Positions 21,696-32,500 of a stretch of DNA of 64,000 bases are shown piece after piece. The stretch's first letter is position 1, and each line of letters begins with the position of its first letter. The notes beneath the pieces are model-generated. The model worked only from the letters and a program-made list of their open reading frames with translations. It was not told the origin of the DNA and ran no database searches. The position numbers and the translations under genes are program-made. Source of the stretch: Mycocentrospora acerina (lineage: Eukaryota; Ascomycota; Dothideomycetes; Pleosporales); assembly GCA_022701365.1 (NCBI GenBank), contig JAKUHH010000028.1, forward strand, positions 186,001 through 250,000, read 5' to 3'.

Positions 21696-22987
21696 ATGTC
21701 TTCGGATAACGATTCACAGCCTGATTCGGTCTCACGGTCCTTACCCGTACATCCAACCGTTGAATGACCACAAACCAATAGCCCACTTACGGCCGAAGAC
21801 AACTCAGATACGGGTCTATTACTCGACGAACAATACTTGCGCGAACTCGATGAACTCCGGACTGTTTTTAACGGGAATATGAAGAACAAGCCCCTTGAGC
21901 ATGATCAAGTGTTCGAGCTCATATGGACCTGGGGAGATTCAATGAACGATCTTAATGTTAAGGGAGAGGTAATTTGTCAAATTCATAAATCAACTTCTTG
22001 TAAGTAGACTGACATTCATTGTGTTTAGAAAAAGTATGCATTTGATGTCGAGCGCAGGGAATTGAATTGTCTGGAGAAGGCCAGTCATCAATTGAATGCG
22101 TTCTTGTCATCTTTCATGGCGGCCCACGACGAATCGAACACTTTATTAATTTTCTAATATGCTGGACACGGCTTGTACGACAAAAATATAGTGGTGTTTA
22201 CAGGGTGAGCGCATAAGCTCTTACTTTGGAGTCAGTTGCTAACAAACAGAAGAACTACTGCGCAGCAACCATCCAGGGAGAATCGAAGGAACATCGTCGT
22301 ATGGTCAAGTGCCGAGCACAACATCAAAGCCAGCAGCGCTGACGTTCTCGTCATCTTTGATTGCTGCAGTGCTCGAGGCTTTGGGGGATACGGTCATCGG
22401 GCCTCTAGACAGATCCCGTTCCAATGCATCGCGGCATGTGGGCGCCGTGAAGTTACTCGGAAACCGGACGTCCTTCACTAGGTAGCGCCTTAATTTGGGC
22501 AATAGGGGAGTTACGCCCACACCATCCTTTTACCTCCAGGGCTTTGCGTAACAAGATAAAGGACTACAGCCAACTACCAGAAGACCAAAATCCGATTCTT
22601 CTGAGACGCGACGAATACAATGATGGAGTGGTCTGGATTGCGCCGCAAAGAATTGAGAAGAATGAGTCAGTCACCACGGAAAGCGAGCGCCGCAACCCAT
22701 CCCACGAATATTTAGATCTTCGATTCAACTTCTATCGTCGTGTAGAGAAGAATGATGCCGAGATAGTCGCAAATTGCTTAAGTAAGCTCATTCAAGAGAA
22801 CCGCGAATTTCAGGCCAAACACATATGTCTTCTTGACAGGACGTCTATGCACTCAAGAGCGATTAGAAACTTTGAACTAATCCTGCAGAATAAGCGCAAG
22901 CGGTCAGCATCAAGTCTAATCCAGTCACCGACAGTCCTTGAGCCAGATCTTGTATCAGAACGTTACCTGAAGGAACAATCGGACTAG
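21696..22987 (+). pseudogene. Decayed caspase-like (peptidase C14-type) gene
   Basis: Reading from the ATG at 21696 (MSSDNDSQPD...), introns at 21969-22028 (GTAATT, CTGAC, TTTAG) and about 22204-22250 (GTGAGC, GCTAAC, ACAG) keep one frame. It contains NTLLIF, stop, YAGHGLYD (the catalytic His region) and ADVLVIFDCCSARGFGG (the catalytic Cys in DCC). This is the His-Cys dyad of caspase-like proteases found in fungal metacaspase and caspase-HetF-type proteins. Defects are TGA at about 21768, TAA just before YAGHG, and a frameshift near 22480. After the shift the frame resumes (ALIWAIGELRPHHPFTSRA...) and runs to 22987 with a C-terminal region of unknown type. Such proteases act in programmed cell death or incompatibility; this copy looks inactive. 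Confidence 0.65.
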
Positions 22988-23385
22988 GCAATTAAAAGTA
23001 ATCGCCTAACCACCTCTATTGTAAGCAGTTGTTGATGCTGGTTTTTGAATAGATCCAATGAGCCTCCAAAATCCTAAACAAACACGATTATTGAGCCTGT
23101 ACGCGAAGCCCTCGGAACCTCAAAATGCTTTCTATCATCTCAGAATGACTCTACACTATTCTTTGCAGAACGTGAGATTCCAAATAGGGCGCTTTGTCGA
23201 CCGTGTACGTACGTGTCATCACAACATCTTATAGGCCGTTATTAAGCACCGCTTAGATTCGTCCTGTACAAAAAATAGACGGTACCCTATCAGATATCAA
23301 CTAAGACAAAGCAGAAGCAACAAGATTAGATATAATCTATCAGTCATGAGAGGGGCAGAAACAGATAAAATGTTCTTGTCTAGCA

Positions 23386-24015
23386 TCAGCGTTCCGTATC
23401 ATGATCGACGGTTTGGCGGACATTAATATAGAAATAGCTATCATTGATTCCCGCATCATCGTACATGACAACCTCCCTAGCTTTCGGGTAAGGTAGCTTG
23501 ACCTTAATAAATACTGCGGATTGCCATTTTGTCTGAACCAGGAAGCAAGTTTTCCGTAAAATTTCATCGACTCGAGATTAGAGAGAACTGCAGTAGAGAC
23601 GTAAGATCACTTCATGATTGTATCCCCAAGCGTACGTCCTTTAAGGTACCATTCTTGTCCCTTCCCTAAGAGCTCGACAAGTTTTCTGCGTATTGAATTA
23701 CCTCGTGTGATGTAGAGACTTAGACATACATATTTAGTTGATGTACTGTATAAGTTGTCGTCCATAGGGTAGTCTAGTTGCCAAGCTCTCATTTCTGCAT
23801 GCCAGGAAACAAAGAAACACAGGCAAAGCAAACAAATGATCTTGAAATTACCCAAAGAAAGTCTTGATAGTATTTGCCCTTTCTGTAATTCCCCAGAGAA
23901 TTTCCACCTTGATACCATAGCCTTGCTGAGTGTCTACTTTCACAAAACATTTGCGAATAGAAGAGGTTGACATGTTCATATCTATTATGATGATATCTCC
24001 TTCTGAAATTGTCAT
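23386..24015 (-). CDS. Hypothetical three-exon gene
   Basis: Beginning at the ATG at 24013-24015 (MTISEGDIIIID...), the frame continues to about 23852. It passes an intron with donor GTAATT, continues with WQLDYPMDDNLYSTSTKYVC and VELLGKGQEWYLKG, then a second intron (GTACGC donor, CTAAT branch, CTCGAG acceptor). It ends with ILRKTCFLVQTKWQSAVFIK and TVDHDTER, stop. The result is roughly 160 aa without signal peptide, membrane segment or known domain. The first acceptor is uncertain (GCAG or GAG a few bases later; only the latter keeps the frame). The protein-like character of all three pieces supports a gene, but function is unknown and the model is tentative. Confidence 0.4.
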
Positions 24016-24128
24016 GCTTCCGGTTTAAAGGTCCCTATCCAAAGTCTCCACCGATGCAAAACCTACATTCCAAGCACAAAATACTATCTATGCTGCCTTT
24101 TTTCCATCTTCAGGATGAGTAACAAATA

Positions 24129-24806
24129 CTAAGTACCACAAGCGATGTTGGTTGGTGCCACAGCAGGCTGGACGACATAATCATCGTACTTGACCAGATT
24201 TCCAGATTGTGTTGCGAATGCCAACGAGCCGCTAGCATCCTTTTGGACAGTGAAACGAGTCGAGTAACTGCGGCGATGACAGCTGTGGTTAGCACTTTGA
24301 CATAGGAATAGTTTGGACACTTAATGGGCCTGAGAGGACGTACTATGCCAAGGAGCAATTACCCCCGTCAAACGTTGTCTCAATTTTGCCAAAAACGTTG
24401 AAAATCTTCTGTGTGCTAGATTCCGAGTCGACAGTGGTAACGTTGGGTCGGTGGTTCCAATGCTTATTGCCTGCTGTAGGTAGCAGCGCCTGTTTCAGTG
24501 CAGTGATTTGGTCAACACCAGTGGCAGTGTTTCCAAGCACGATGAGCTGTCCATTAGTCGTAAAGAAGTCTGTGAAAATTGTCGTGGCAGCCGGGTCCTC
24601 GGTTGTTCTGTAAAGCCTGCAGATGCCATGTCAGTACACCAGCTGTGACAGATTCTACAACAACACAAGTTTCAAGATGTAACATACTCCTGAACATATC
24701 CCTTGAAGCCTGCATCAACACCTGCTCCTGCGGAGTACTGGTCCATGTCCACTGATTGAACCATGCCTATAAGGCCCAAGGAGGTGATGATTGATGATAC
24801 CTTCAT
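24129..24806 (-). CDS. Secreted NTF2/SnoaL-like protein
   Basis: Exons 24688-24806, 24344-24616 and 24129-24267 give 176 aa. Both introns (71 and 76 bases) have GTATGT/GTACGT donors, clear branch points (CTGAC, GCTAAC) and CAG acceptors. A signal peptide (MKVSSIITSLGLIGMVQS) precedes a domain with RTTEDPAATTIFTDFFTT, GQLIVLGNTATGVDQITALK, KHWNHRPNVTTV and FNVFGKIETTFDGGNC...YYSTRFTV. This fits the cone-shaped NTF2/SnoaL-like fold, including the late Cys pair. Fungal secreted members of this fold are common and mostly uncharacterised. Catalysis is not evident. It is the last clear gene before the NRPS region and may be unrelated to it. Confidence 0.8.
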
Positions 24807-24884
24807 TTTTGATTTGGCTTTGTCGTAGCGATTTGAGTGTAAATTCGAGATGAACAAGAGAAAGCGACTAAAGAATTGAAACTC

Positions 24885-24892
24885 TTTATAAA
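24885..24892 (-). promoter_or_regulatory. TATA box of the NTF2-like gene
   Basis: On the minus strand the sequence reads TTATAAAG, about 80 bases upstream of the ATG at 24806. Confidence 0.5.
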
Positions 24893-26546
24893 TAAATAAT
24901 AAAGCTGACACGTTATGCCTGGACACCAGCACTGAGTAAATTCATGCCAGATTAGAACGAAAATTCACCGACGCTAGTGAAGAATGCAAGTACGGCGTTA
25001 CTTCTGAGTGGGATCCACTTGAAAAAAAAACTCTTATACAGCCTATTAACGTATTTGCAGCTTTTTAGGATGCTTTCGAATGAGTAAAATATCAATTGTC
25101 ACCAAACAATCACCCGCTTAATGCCTACTGCTAATTCGTCAAAGAGGGCGAAAGTAAATGTCGACGATGGAAGAGTAATTTTGTAGTCATCCTTCCCTTT
25201 GTTTCCTTTCGGAGGTACTGCGCATCAGAACTGTCGGTGTATTTGTATCTGCTGGCTCTTGTTCCATGGCATGACGAAGACGCGTACACCGCTATTCTAG
25301 AATCCCATTTAGCAGAAAACAATGACCTGACCTTCCTAATTGGAACTATTTAACTTTATTTTAAAAACACCAATTTTGTCTTTTTCAGCTGGCCTGATCT
25401 GACGCCAACGGCATTAATATTTTATAATATACTATCTCAACACACATCAGACAGTCTCTCCTCTAATTTCTTGAGCTTTAGGGCCTAGTTTGACATAGTG
25501 CAGCTAGGTTGCAACCTTCCTATAGTGACACAGATTTTTTAGGATCTCTGCAGCTTAATAAGCTTTCGCTTACTAAGCTTGCTTCGCTGTGTCTCTAGTA
25601 GACTAACAGTCGTGATAATTCTAAAGGAGATCAGCCCATTCAAACTAATGTTCCAAAGACAAATAGATTCAATAGCCTTTAGCTTACAGTCTACCTTAAA
25701 GTAAGACGATTTAAAAGGAAATCAAGAAAAATCTTAAAAAAATGCCATGAAGGGAAAATAAGAATAAAAAAATGTGGGCATAATATCACAGGTATATAAC
25801 AACACCAACTAAATTTTATAAAAGTGTAACGACGTAAGTAAGCAGAGAGTGATCCAAATTGGGTCCGGTGTCCACTACAAGGCATATGGGAGTGCTGGAA
25901 CTAGAGGTTAAACTAAAGATACTATTCTCCACACTTATAGGTCTTGTACAAAAGGATACAGAAAAACTACTCTACAACACTACACAACCTGTATCCTAAT
26001 ACACCCCCTCCCAGAGTATCGCTATCCGAGGTGGAAACGTATCGGGTGGCTTCCTCGTAGGTGCCGGTTGATTCAGAGGTAAACCAGGATATGACGTTGT
26101 GAACGTTACGAAAAGCACAAAAAAGCAACAATATCTTTTTGAAAGCAGTAAAAGACACAGTATTAAAAGAGGCAAAGGTAGAAATATTAAAAAATAAAAA
26201 AATTCATAAAAATTAACAACAGCAAGGCTATCTCTAGCCTCCGCAATCTAAATAAATATGTAAAAGTGCTTCACCTAGCAAGGCATTAATGAACTTCAAC
26301 ATGATTTACTAAGTAGTTTAAATGATATGATTAGAGTATCTGTAACAGAGCTGTTATAACAGGCTACGCCTGGTTTGGAGTCTCAGCTTGAACCTTAGTC
26401 TGACAAACAACTAACAGAAAGCTAATTGCTAAGCTACTCAGACTGACTAAGCCTAAACACAATATAGGACTGCTCTAGCACAACTAGAAGCACTATATAC
26501 CCTTTTCCCTCCTTAAAGCATGCTTCTGATCAGCTTAAGCCCCCTA
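24893..26546. other. AT-rich gene-free block beside NRPS1
   Basis: About 1.6 kb of AT-rich sequence with many TA dinucleotides and A/T runs (25700-25760, 26180-26220), and no frame above 64 codons. It looks like eroded repeat DNA, but no terminal repeats were found. The end near 26500 is the 3' flank of NRPS1. Confidence 0.45.
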
Positions 26547-29500
26547 TCACACTATCTCAGTGTCTATCAACACAGAGCTTGTAGGTGTACTAGAGCTCAA
26601 GTCCATTTCTCTGATGGTCCGATCAAGACACCCTGGAGAAAATACACGCATGAAAATTTGTTCCAAGAAGCCTAGGTACCGACCCGCCTTATCTTCAGGG
26701 AAAAAGCTAGAGTCGATCGTCATGATAAGATCTACACCGGAATTGCCAGGCCGGAGGCAAAAGTTCATAAACATGGCGTCCACTAGCCGCTGGACTGCTT
26801 CAACGCGGCTTCTGAACAGTCCGATGTGTTTAGTTGCTGCTTCCTCGTAGTCATCGGCAGGATGAACGACGACAACAGGGGCAGACGCTAGCAACCGATG
26901 CAGCTTATCACCGAGTCGGACCAAGTGCTGCACATTCCCAGCTTCATCTATTCGCTTCTGTACAAATTCCACGTTCTTCCGGAAAGTTGAGTCACGGTTG
27001 ATGCTGGTGGCCAAAGGAGCTGTAGTGCTTACAGGCCCCATGAGCCTGTCTATTCCCGTGAACTCAGCATCTCTACCACCCAACAGAATGTTGAACAGAA
27101 AATGGTCATGTTCTTCGACATGTGCTGCAACTATTGCCCACGCTGTGAGCATCACGGTTGCGTAGGATAGTTCAGCTGGGAGAGTTGCCGGAAAGTCAAT
27201 GCTGAGGGATAAAGTGTGAGTGGTACCTGGAACCTTTGTACCATCCAAGGTGAAATAATTCCAGAACCTGGTGTCCTGGAGTTCCCTCGCAAGTGCAGAA
27301 CTAGCCTCATCATTTTCCAGTTCGTAGATGTACTCGATGAACCTATTGTACTGTGGCCGTTCCGGCGGGATATCGTTGTGGTGGTATGCGTAGTCGATAT
27401 CTTCCAACAGTAACTTTCGACACCAGCCATCGAACAAAACATGGGCGCTTGACCAGACAAGCCATCGGTCCCGAGAGTTCCCACCATCCACGATGCTGAA
27501 TCTTGATAGCGGTTGCCCGATACCCCACGATACTTTTCGATCTTTAGAAACGAGCGACGGTAGGGCCTCAACGTGGCGACAAGAAAAGTCTTTTTTAAGC
27601 ACAACCTGGACAAAATGTGATGATACCGAGATGATTCGAGTCCGCAAAAGTGCGTTCGCCTGCACAACACGCCGCAAAGCAGTCTCAAGTCTGAACAAGT
27701 CTATGTTGCCTGGTAGTTGCATGACGTGCCGGTGAGTAGTACCTCTCGGAGAGATCATCTCCCCTTCCATGTAACGTTGTTGCTGTCTTGTGAGAGGATA
27801 TGCATCTTCAACCTCTTGCTCTTCGATGTTGTGAGTCACAAGGCTTTTCCTCAACTGGTGGACACTGCGATCAATCTTCCTTAGTAGGCCAAACCTAGTT
27901 GGACCTGATGTTCTCTTCTCCTTCAGAGGTACTATCTGAGCAGCTATGCTGGACAAGACGGGGTTTTTAAATATCATCTGTGCCGAGAGATTGTGTCCGA
28001 GATCTCGTGCAGCAGACGCCAGCTTGATTGCCGCCAAAGAGCTGCCACCAAGCTCGAAGAAGTTGGAATTGGCTCCAAATTGCTCATAGTTCAATCCAAG
28101 AAGCTTCTGCCACAGACTATGCAGTAGCTTTTCTGTTTTTGAAGCAGGTGGCTGAACTTCATCTTCTCCAGAAAGAAGTAAGTGAGGCCCAAGACGCTGC
28201 CGCGCAACATAAGTTCTGAGCGTGCGGCGGTCCACCTTTCCATTCGATGTGACAGGGATATTCGTCACTGCCAAAAATACGGAAGGTATCATATATTTCG
28301 GAAGAGCAGTGCTGATATGGCGGATTATATGCTCTTTCATGCCTGTCAGGTGCTGCTGTAGTATGTGGTCGATGTCCATTTCCCCTCCTCGGTACTCTCC
28401 TTTCTGAGCCAGGTAAGCAACGAGAATATCGGAATCCTGACCCTCAAATCTTGCGATGTCGACAATCACTTGGAGCTGCGTGTCGAAGAGAGATTCCTGA
28501 ATGCGTTGCCGCACTTCCTCACCCTCAAGCCGCTGTTCATGTAGTTTTAGTTGCATATCCCCACGCCCGATGTACAAGATGCTGCCATCTTCCATGTACC
28601 TAACAAGATCGCCCGTCTTGTACATCCGCGTGATTTGGCCTTCCCGAAGGTCACGCAACCATGGTGGACTGAGAATAAACTTCTCTGCATTAGCTTCGGG
28701 GCAGTTCATATAACCTGTTGCCAGGTGTGGACTCTCAATGATAAGCTCCCCCACTGCCCCAAGAGGAGTGAGAAAGTTGTGGTTTTCCGGTCTTACAACC
28801 CATAGGCTCGTTCCAGCACTGTGGCCAATATTCCTAGGGTCATTACGTGATAAGTTGCAGTTGATAGCACACTTTACGGAACATTCGCTCGGCCCGTACC
28901 CATTCATGAGTTGTACGATACCGTCCCATTTGTCCACTAGAATTTGGTCTGGAGCTTCTCCGGAGAGTAGCAGTATCTTGAAATCCGGAAGTTCGTCCTG
29001 CTTCAATGTATAGGCCACGGAGGGGGTGATGTTGGCAAAGTTGACTCGCGCGGTTTTCATAAACGCACTGATATCACCCATGATATCTTCGTCTGATGGC
29101 ACACATATACAGCCACCAAACATGAGGGTGGTCAGTATATCCTCGACACTGGGGTCGAAGGCGTATGGTGCGAATTGCAGCACGCGAGAGTCAGGCCCAC
29201 GTTTGAGCAAAGGCGCACGAGCCATAGCACCAGTGGCGAAGCTCTTATGTTGTACTCCAAAGATTTTGGGGGTTCCCGTAGTTCCTGAAGTTGATAGAAT
29301 GTAAAGAAGGTTGTCTGGAGTCGCAAATTTGCCATGGACCTGAGCAGCGGGTTTGAAACAGTAAGCTGTGTCGTCAGAAACAACAATAGTCCGCCAAGGG
29401 GGGCTAACAAAGTTTTCTTCTTGTAGTGGAGAGCAGAGAACGACATTAATACCAGCATCGCTGGTAATACCTTCAAGACGTGCTCGCGGATAAGTCGGTG

Positions 29501-32500
29501 ACAGTGGCGCGAAGGCGGCGCCTGTTTTGATGACGGCCAAGATACTCACTATGGCCCACTGTGACTTCTCGAAAAGAACGCCCACAGTGTTGCCTGGTTT
29601 TATAACATATCGCACCATCTCTCCCGCTAAGCCGTCAGAAAGCCTGTCTAAGGTCGCGTAGTCTATGGTGCCGTCTCTAGAATAGATTGCCGGCGAAGTT
29701 CGGGAGTGTCTTACTCGCTCTCGGATCAACTCATGAACACAAACCTCGTAAGCCTTATGATGCCTAGCGTTCCATCCAAACATGGTTGACTTGTCTGCCT
29801 TGCTTGTGAGGTCCAATTCGCCGACTTTGGTTTCTCTAGGCACTGTGCTGAGTTCGTGGAATGTCTGTTCGAACTGTTCAAGAATCCTTTTGACCTGTGG
29901 CGGCGAGATGACATCACTATCGAATGTGGCGACTATCTCAATCTGAGACATCCCCGGCATAAGCGTAAGTACCAATGGGTATTCGTGTAGGGATCTTTCG
30001 ACTTCATCCAGCCTGATACCTTGTTCCTCCAAGCATTTGGTATCCGCAACTTGCACAATTAAGAGGGTACGAAACGAGGCGGCGTTTTTTACATCCTGAT
30101 TTATTCCCAGGATTCGGGACAGGCCAAATTGTTCATAAGGAATCATGGCTGAGAACTGCTCTTGGATGCCTTCTAAGAAGCCGAGAACAGGTTGAGCGAG
30201 ATTAATTCTCACCCTAATCGGCAAAGTTGTGATGGTGGGCCCAACAACATCCTGCAGCTTAGGAGGCAGAGAATTGCGTCCATGAAGAGAGTTTCCGAAT
30301 GTTACATCGTCTGAACCCTCATACTCTGAGAGGAGTAAAGCCCAAGACGCTCTGGCTAGAACGGTTGTAGTTGTGGTAGTTACTGTTGGGGCTGCCATGG
30401 TGTGTTGTAAACAAGATCTGTCTGCTGCCAGATGTCCGGCCTTTGGGAAGTTGGGAAAAGACGGGGTTGGTGCATTCTTTAGCTGCTCTTTCCAGAATGA
30501 AGTACATTCATCTTGGTTCATATCGTCGCAAAATTGCACAAATTCTTGGAAGCTTCCTGTAGGCTTCAAAGCCTCTGTGTGCGAGTAATAACTATGGCGA
30601 ATATGATCGAGCACAGACCCCAAGCTCCAACCATCGAATACTGCGTGGTGAAGTGTCCAAACAAAATGAGACTGACCGGATGATGGGTCTTGGACGTGGA
30701 AGTGTCTACTGAGAGGCTGGCCAGGCTGAAAAGAAACCGCTTTGCCTGCAGCCAGAAATGATGCAAGATCTTGCCTGACCTCAGTCCACTCCGCGTGATA
30801 TCCTAGGACTACCTGCACGAGACTAGAAGAAGAAGGCACAATTGCTGTCCTTAGAATTGGGAAGGAATTAGTCGCACTTTTCCATGCTGCCTTGAATCTT
30901 TTGATGTCCACAGCAGCTGAAAAATTGAATACAAACTGGCTCGAATACAAGGAGGGCAACACCAACGAAAGAGAAAATAACCCTGCTTGGAGAGATGTAC
31001 AAGGGAAAACACTTGAAACCTCCTCATAATCGATACCGTATTCTTCCAGTAAGGACCAGAACTCAGAGGGGTCGTCTTGTGTAACTAAATTTGAGGCTGA
31101 AATGACGCCCAACTGAAGTTCATCAGTATTGACATCAGCAGCAAATTCCTGCATGGCGGTGGTCATGCCGGATAATGTTGGATTTTTGAACAACTTCTCC
31201 ATAGTCAAATGAAAACCTTCCTGGTTGGCCATTGCCACAAGCTTCATACATTGAAGTGAGTCCCCACCTAGTTGGAAGAAATTGGTGTCTGGCGTGAGAC
31301 TTTGAGCAGATGGAAGAATCTGTCTCCACATCTGGGCCAGTCCCGACTCAGCAGACGACAGATCTTTGTCTTCCTTGTCAACTTTTTGAAATTTGGAATA
31401 AAATTCCTCGCCGAGGCTCAAGAGTTTGCGCCGGTCAAGTTTTCCTGTGGGACCCAGAGGAACCTCCTTTAGGGGTATCCATGCGACGGGCCACATGTAG
31501 GCGGGAAGTACTTCTGAAATACGTACATGAAGTCCTTTTATCTCTAGTTCCATTTCTTTAGTCATGATTGTGGTGTCTCCATCAAGGTCCTGTCTAAGTG
31601 TGTTGTGAATGCTAGGGTGATAAAGAAAAGCTACCAAACTCGCAGTGCCATGTACATCAAGTACTTCCAAAAGTATGTTTGCTTCAGGAAGTTGGAGATG
31701 CTGTTTCAGTTTAATCTCAATGTCCTCAAGCTCGATTCTTTGGCCACGAAGTTTGACCTGGCGATCACGTCGACCGATGAAAATAAGCTCTCCGTCGTCG
31801 GCGTAACGAACTAGGTCACCAGTTCTATAGCTCCGTCCTATCGAGGCCACGCTCGACTCCCACTTTTTTACCCATGGTGGTGATTGAAGGAATAACTCTA
31901 AATTGCCCAATTCATTGTTAATATAACCCTGTGCAATCCCTGGACCTTCAGCCACTAGTTCTCCTATAGCTCCTATAGGGGCAAGCTGATTTGGGTCATC
32001 CAGGCGGGATACCCAAGCACGGCTATTGACAGGAAACCCAATTCGAACAGCATCGTCATTTGTAGGAAGCATTTTCTTGCAGATACATGCTACCGTAGAT
32101 TCCGCAGGACCGTAGACTACGATCAAGTCCAACTTATCTGCCCACAGCCCCACGATATCTTGCGTGACCTTTTCTCCACCCGAAATGAGTGTTTTCAGAC
32201 ACGAGACATCTGATGGTGATAGTAATCGGACAACAGTAGGAGTTAGAAGAACCACATCGGCGTTGAAGCTACGTATCGATTCTGCCAAGTTGTTCAAACG
32301 ATCTGCATCGGAAGGAACGCAAACGCAACCACCATGCATCAACGTCATAAGGATCTCTCCGAAAGCGGCATCGAATGCATAAGACGAGAACTGGAAATAT
32401 CGAGTTTGCTTGCTTATTCCGGAAAGGCTTGCCAACGCTAAAAGGCTTGAGCATATAGATTGATGCTCAATTTTAATTCCCTTTGGTGTACCTGTAGTCC

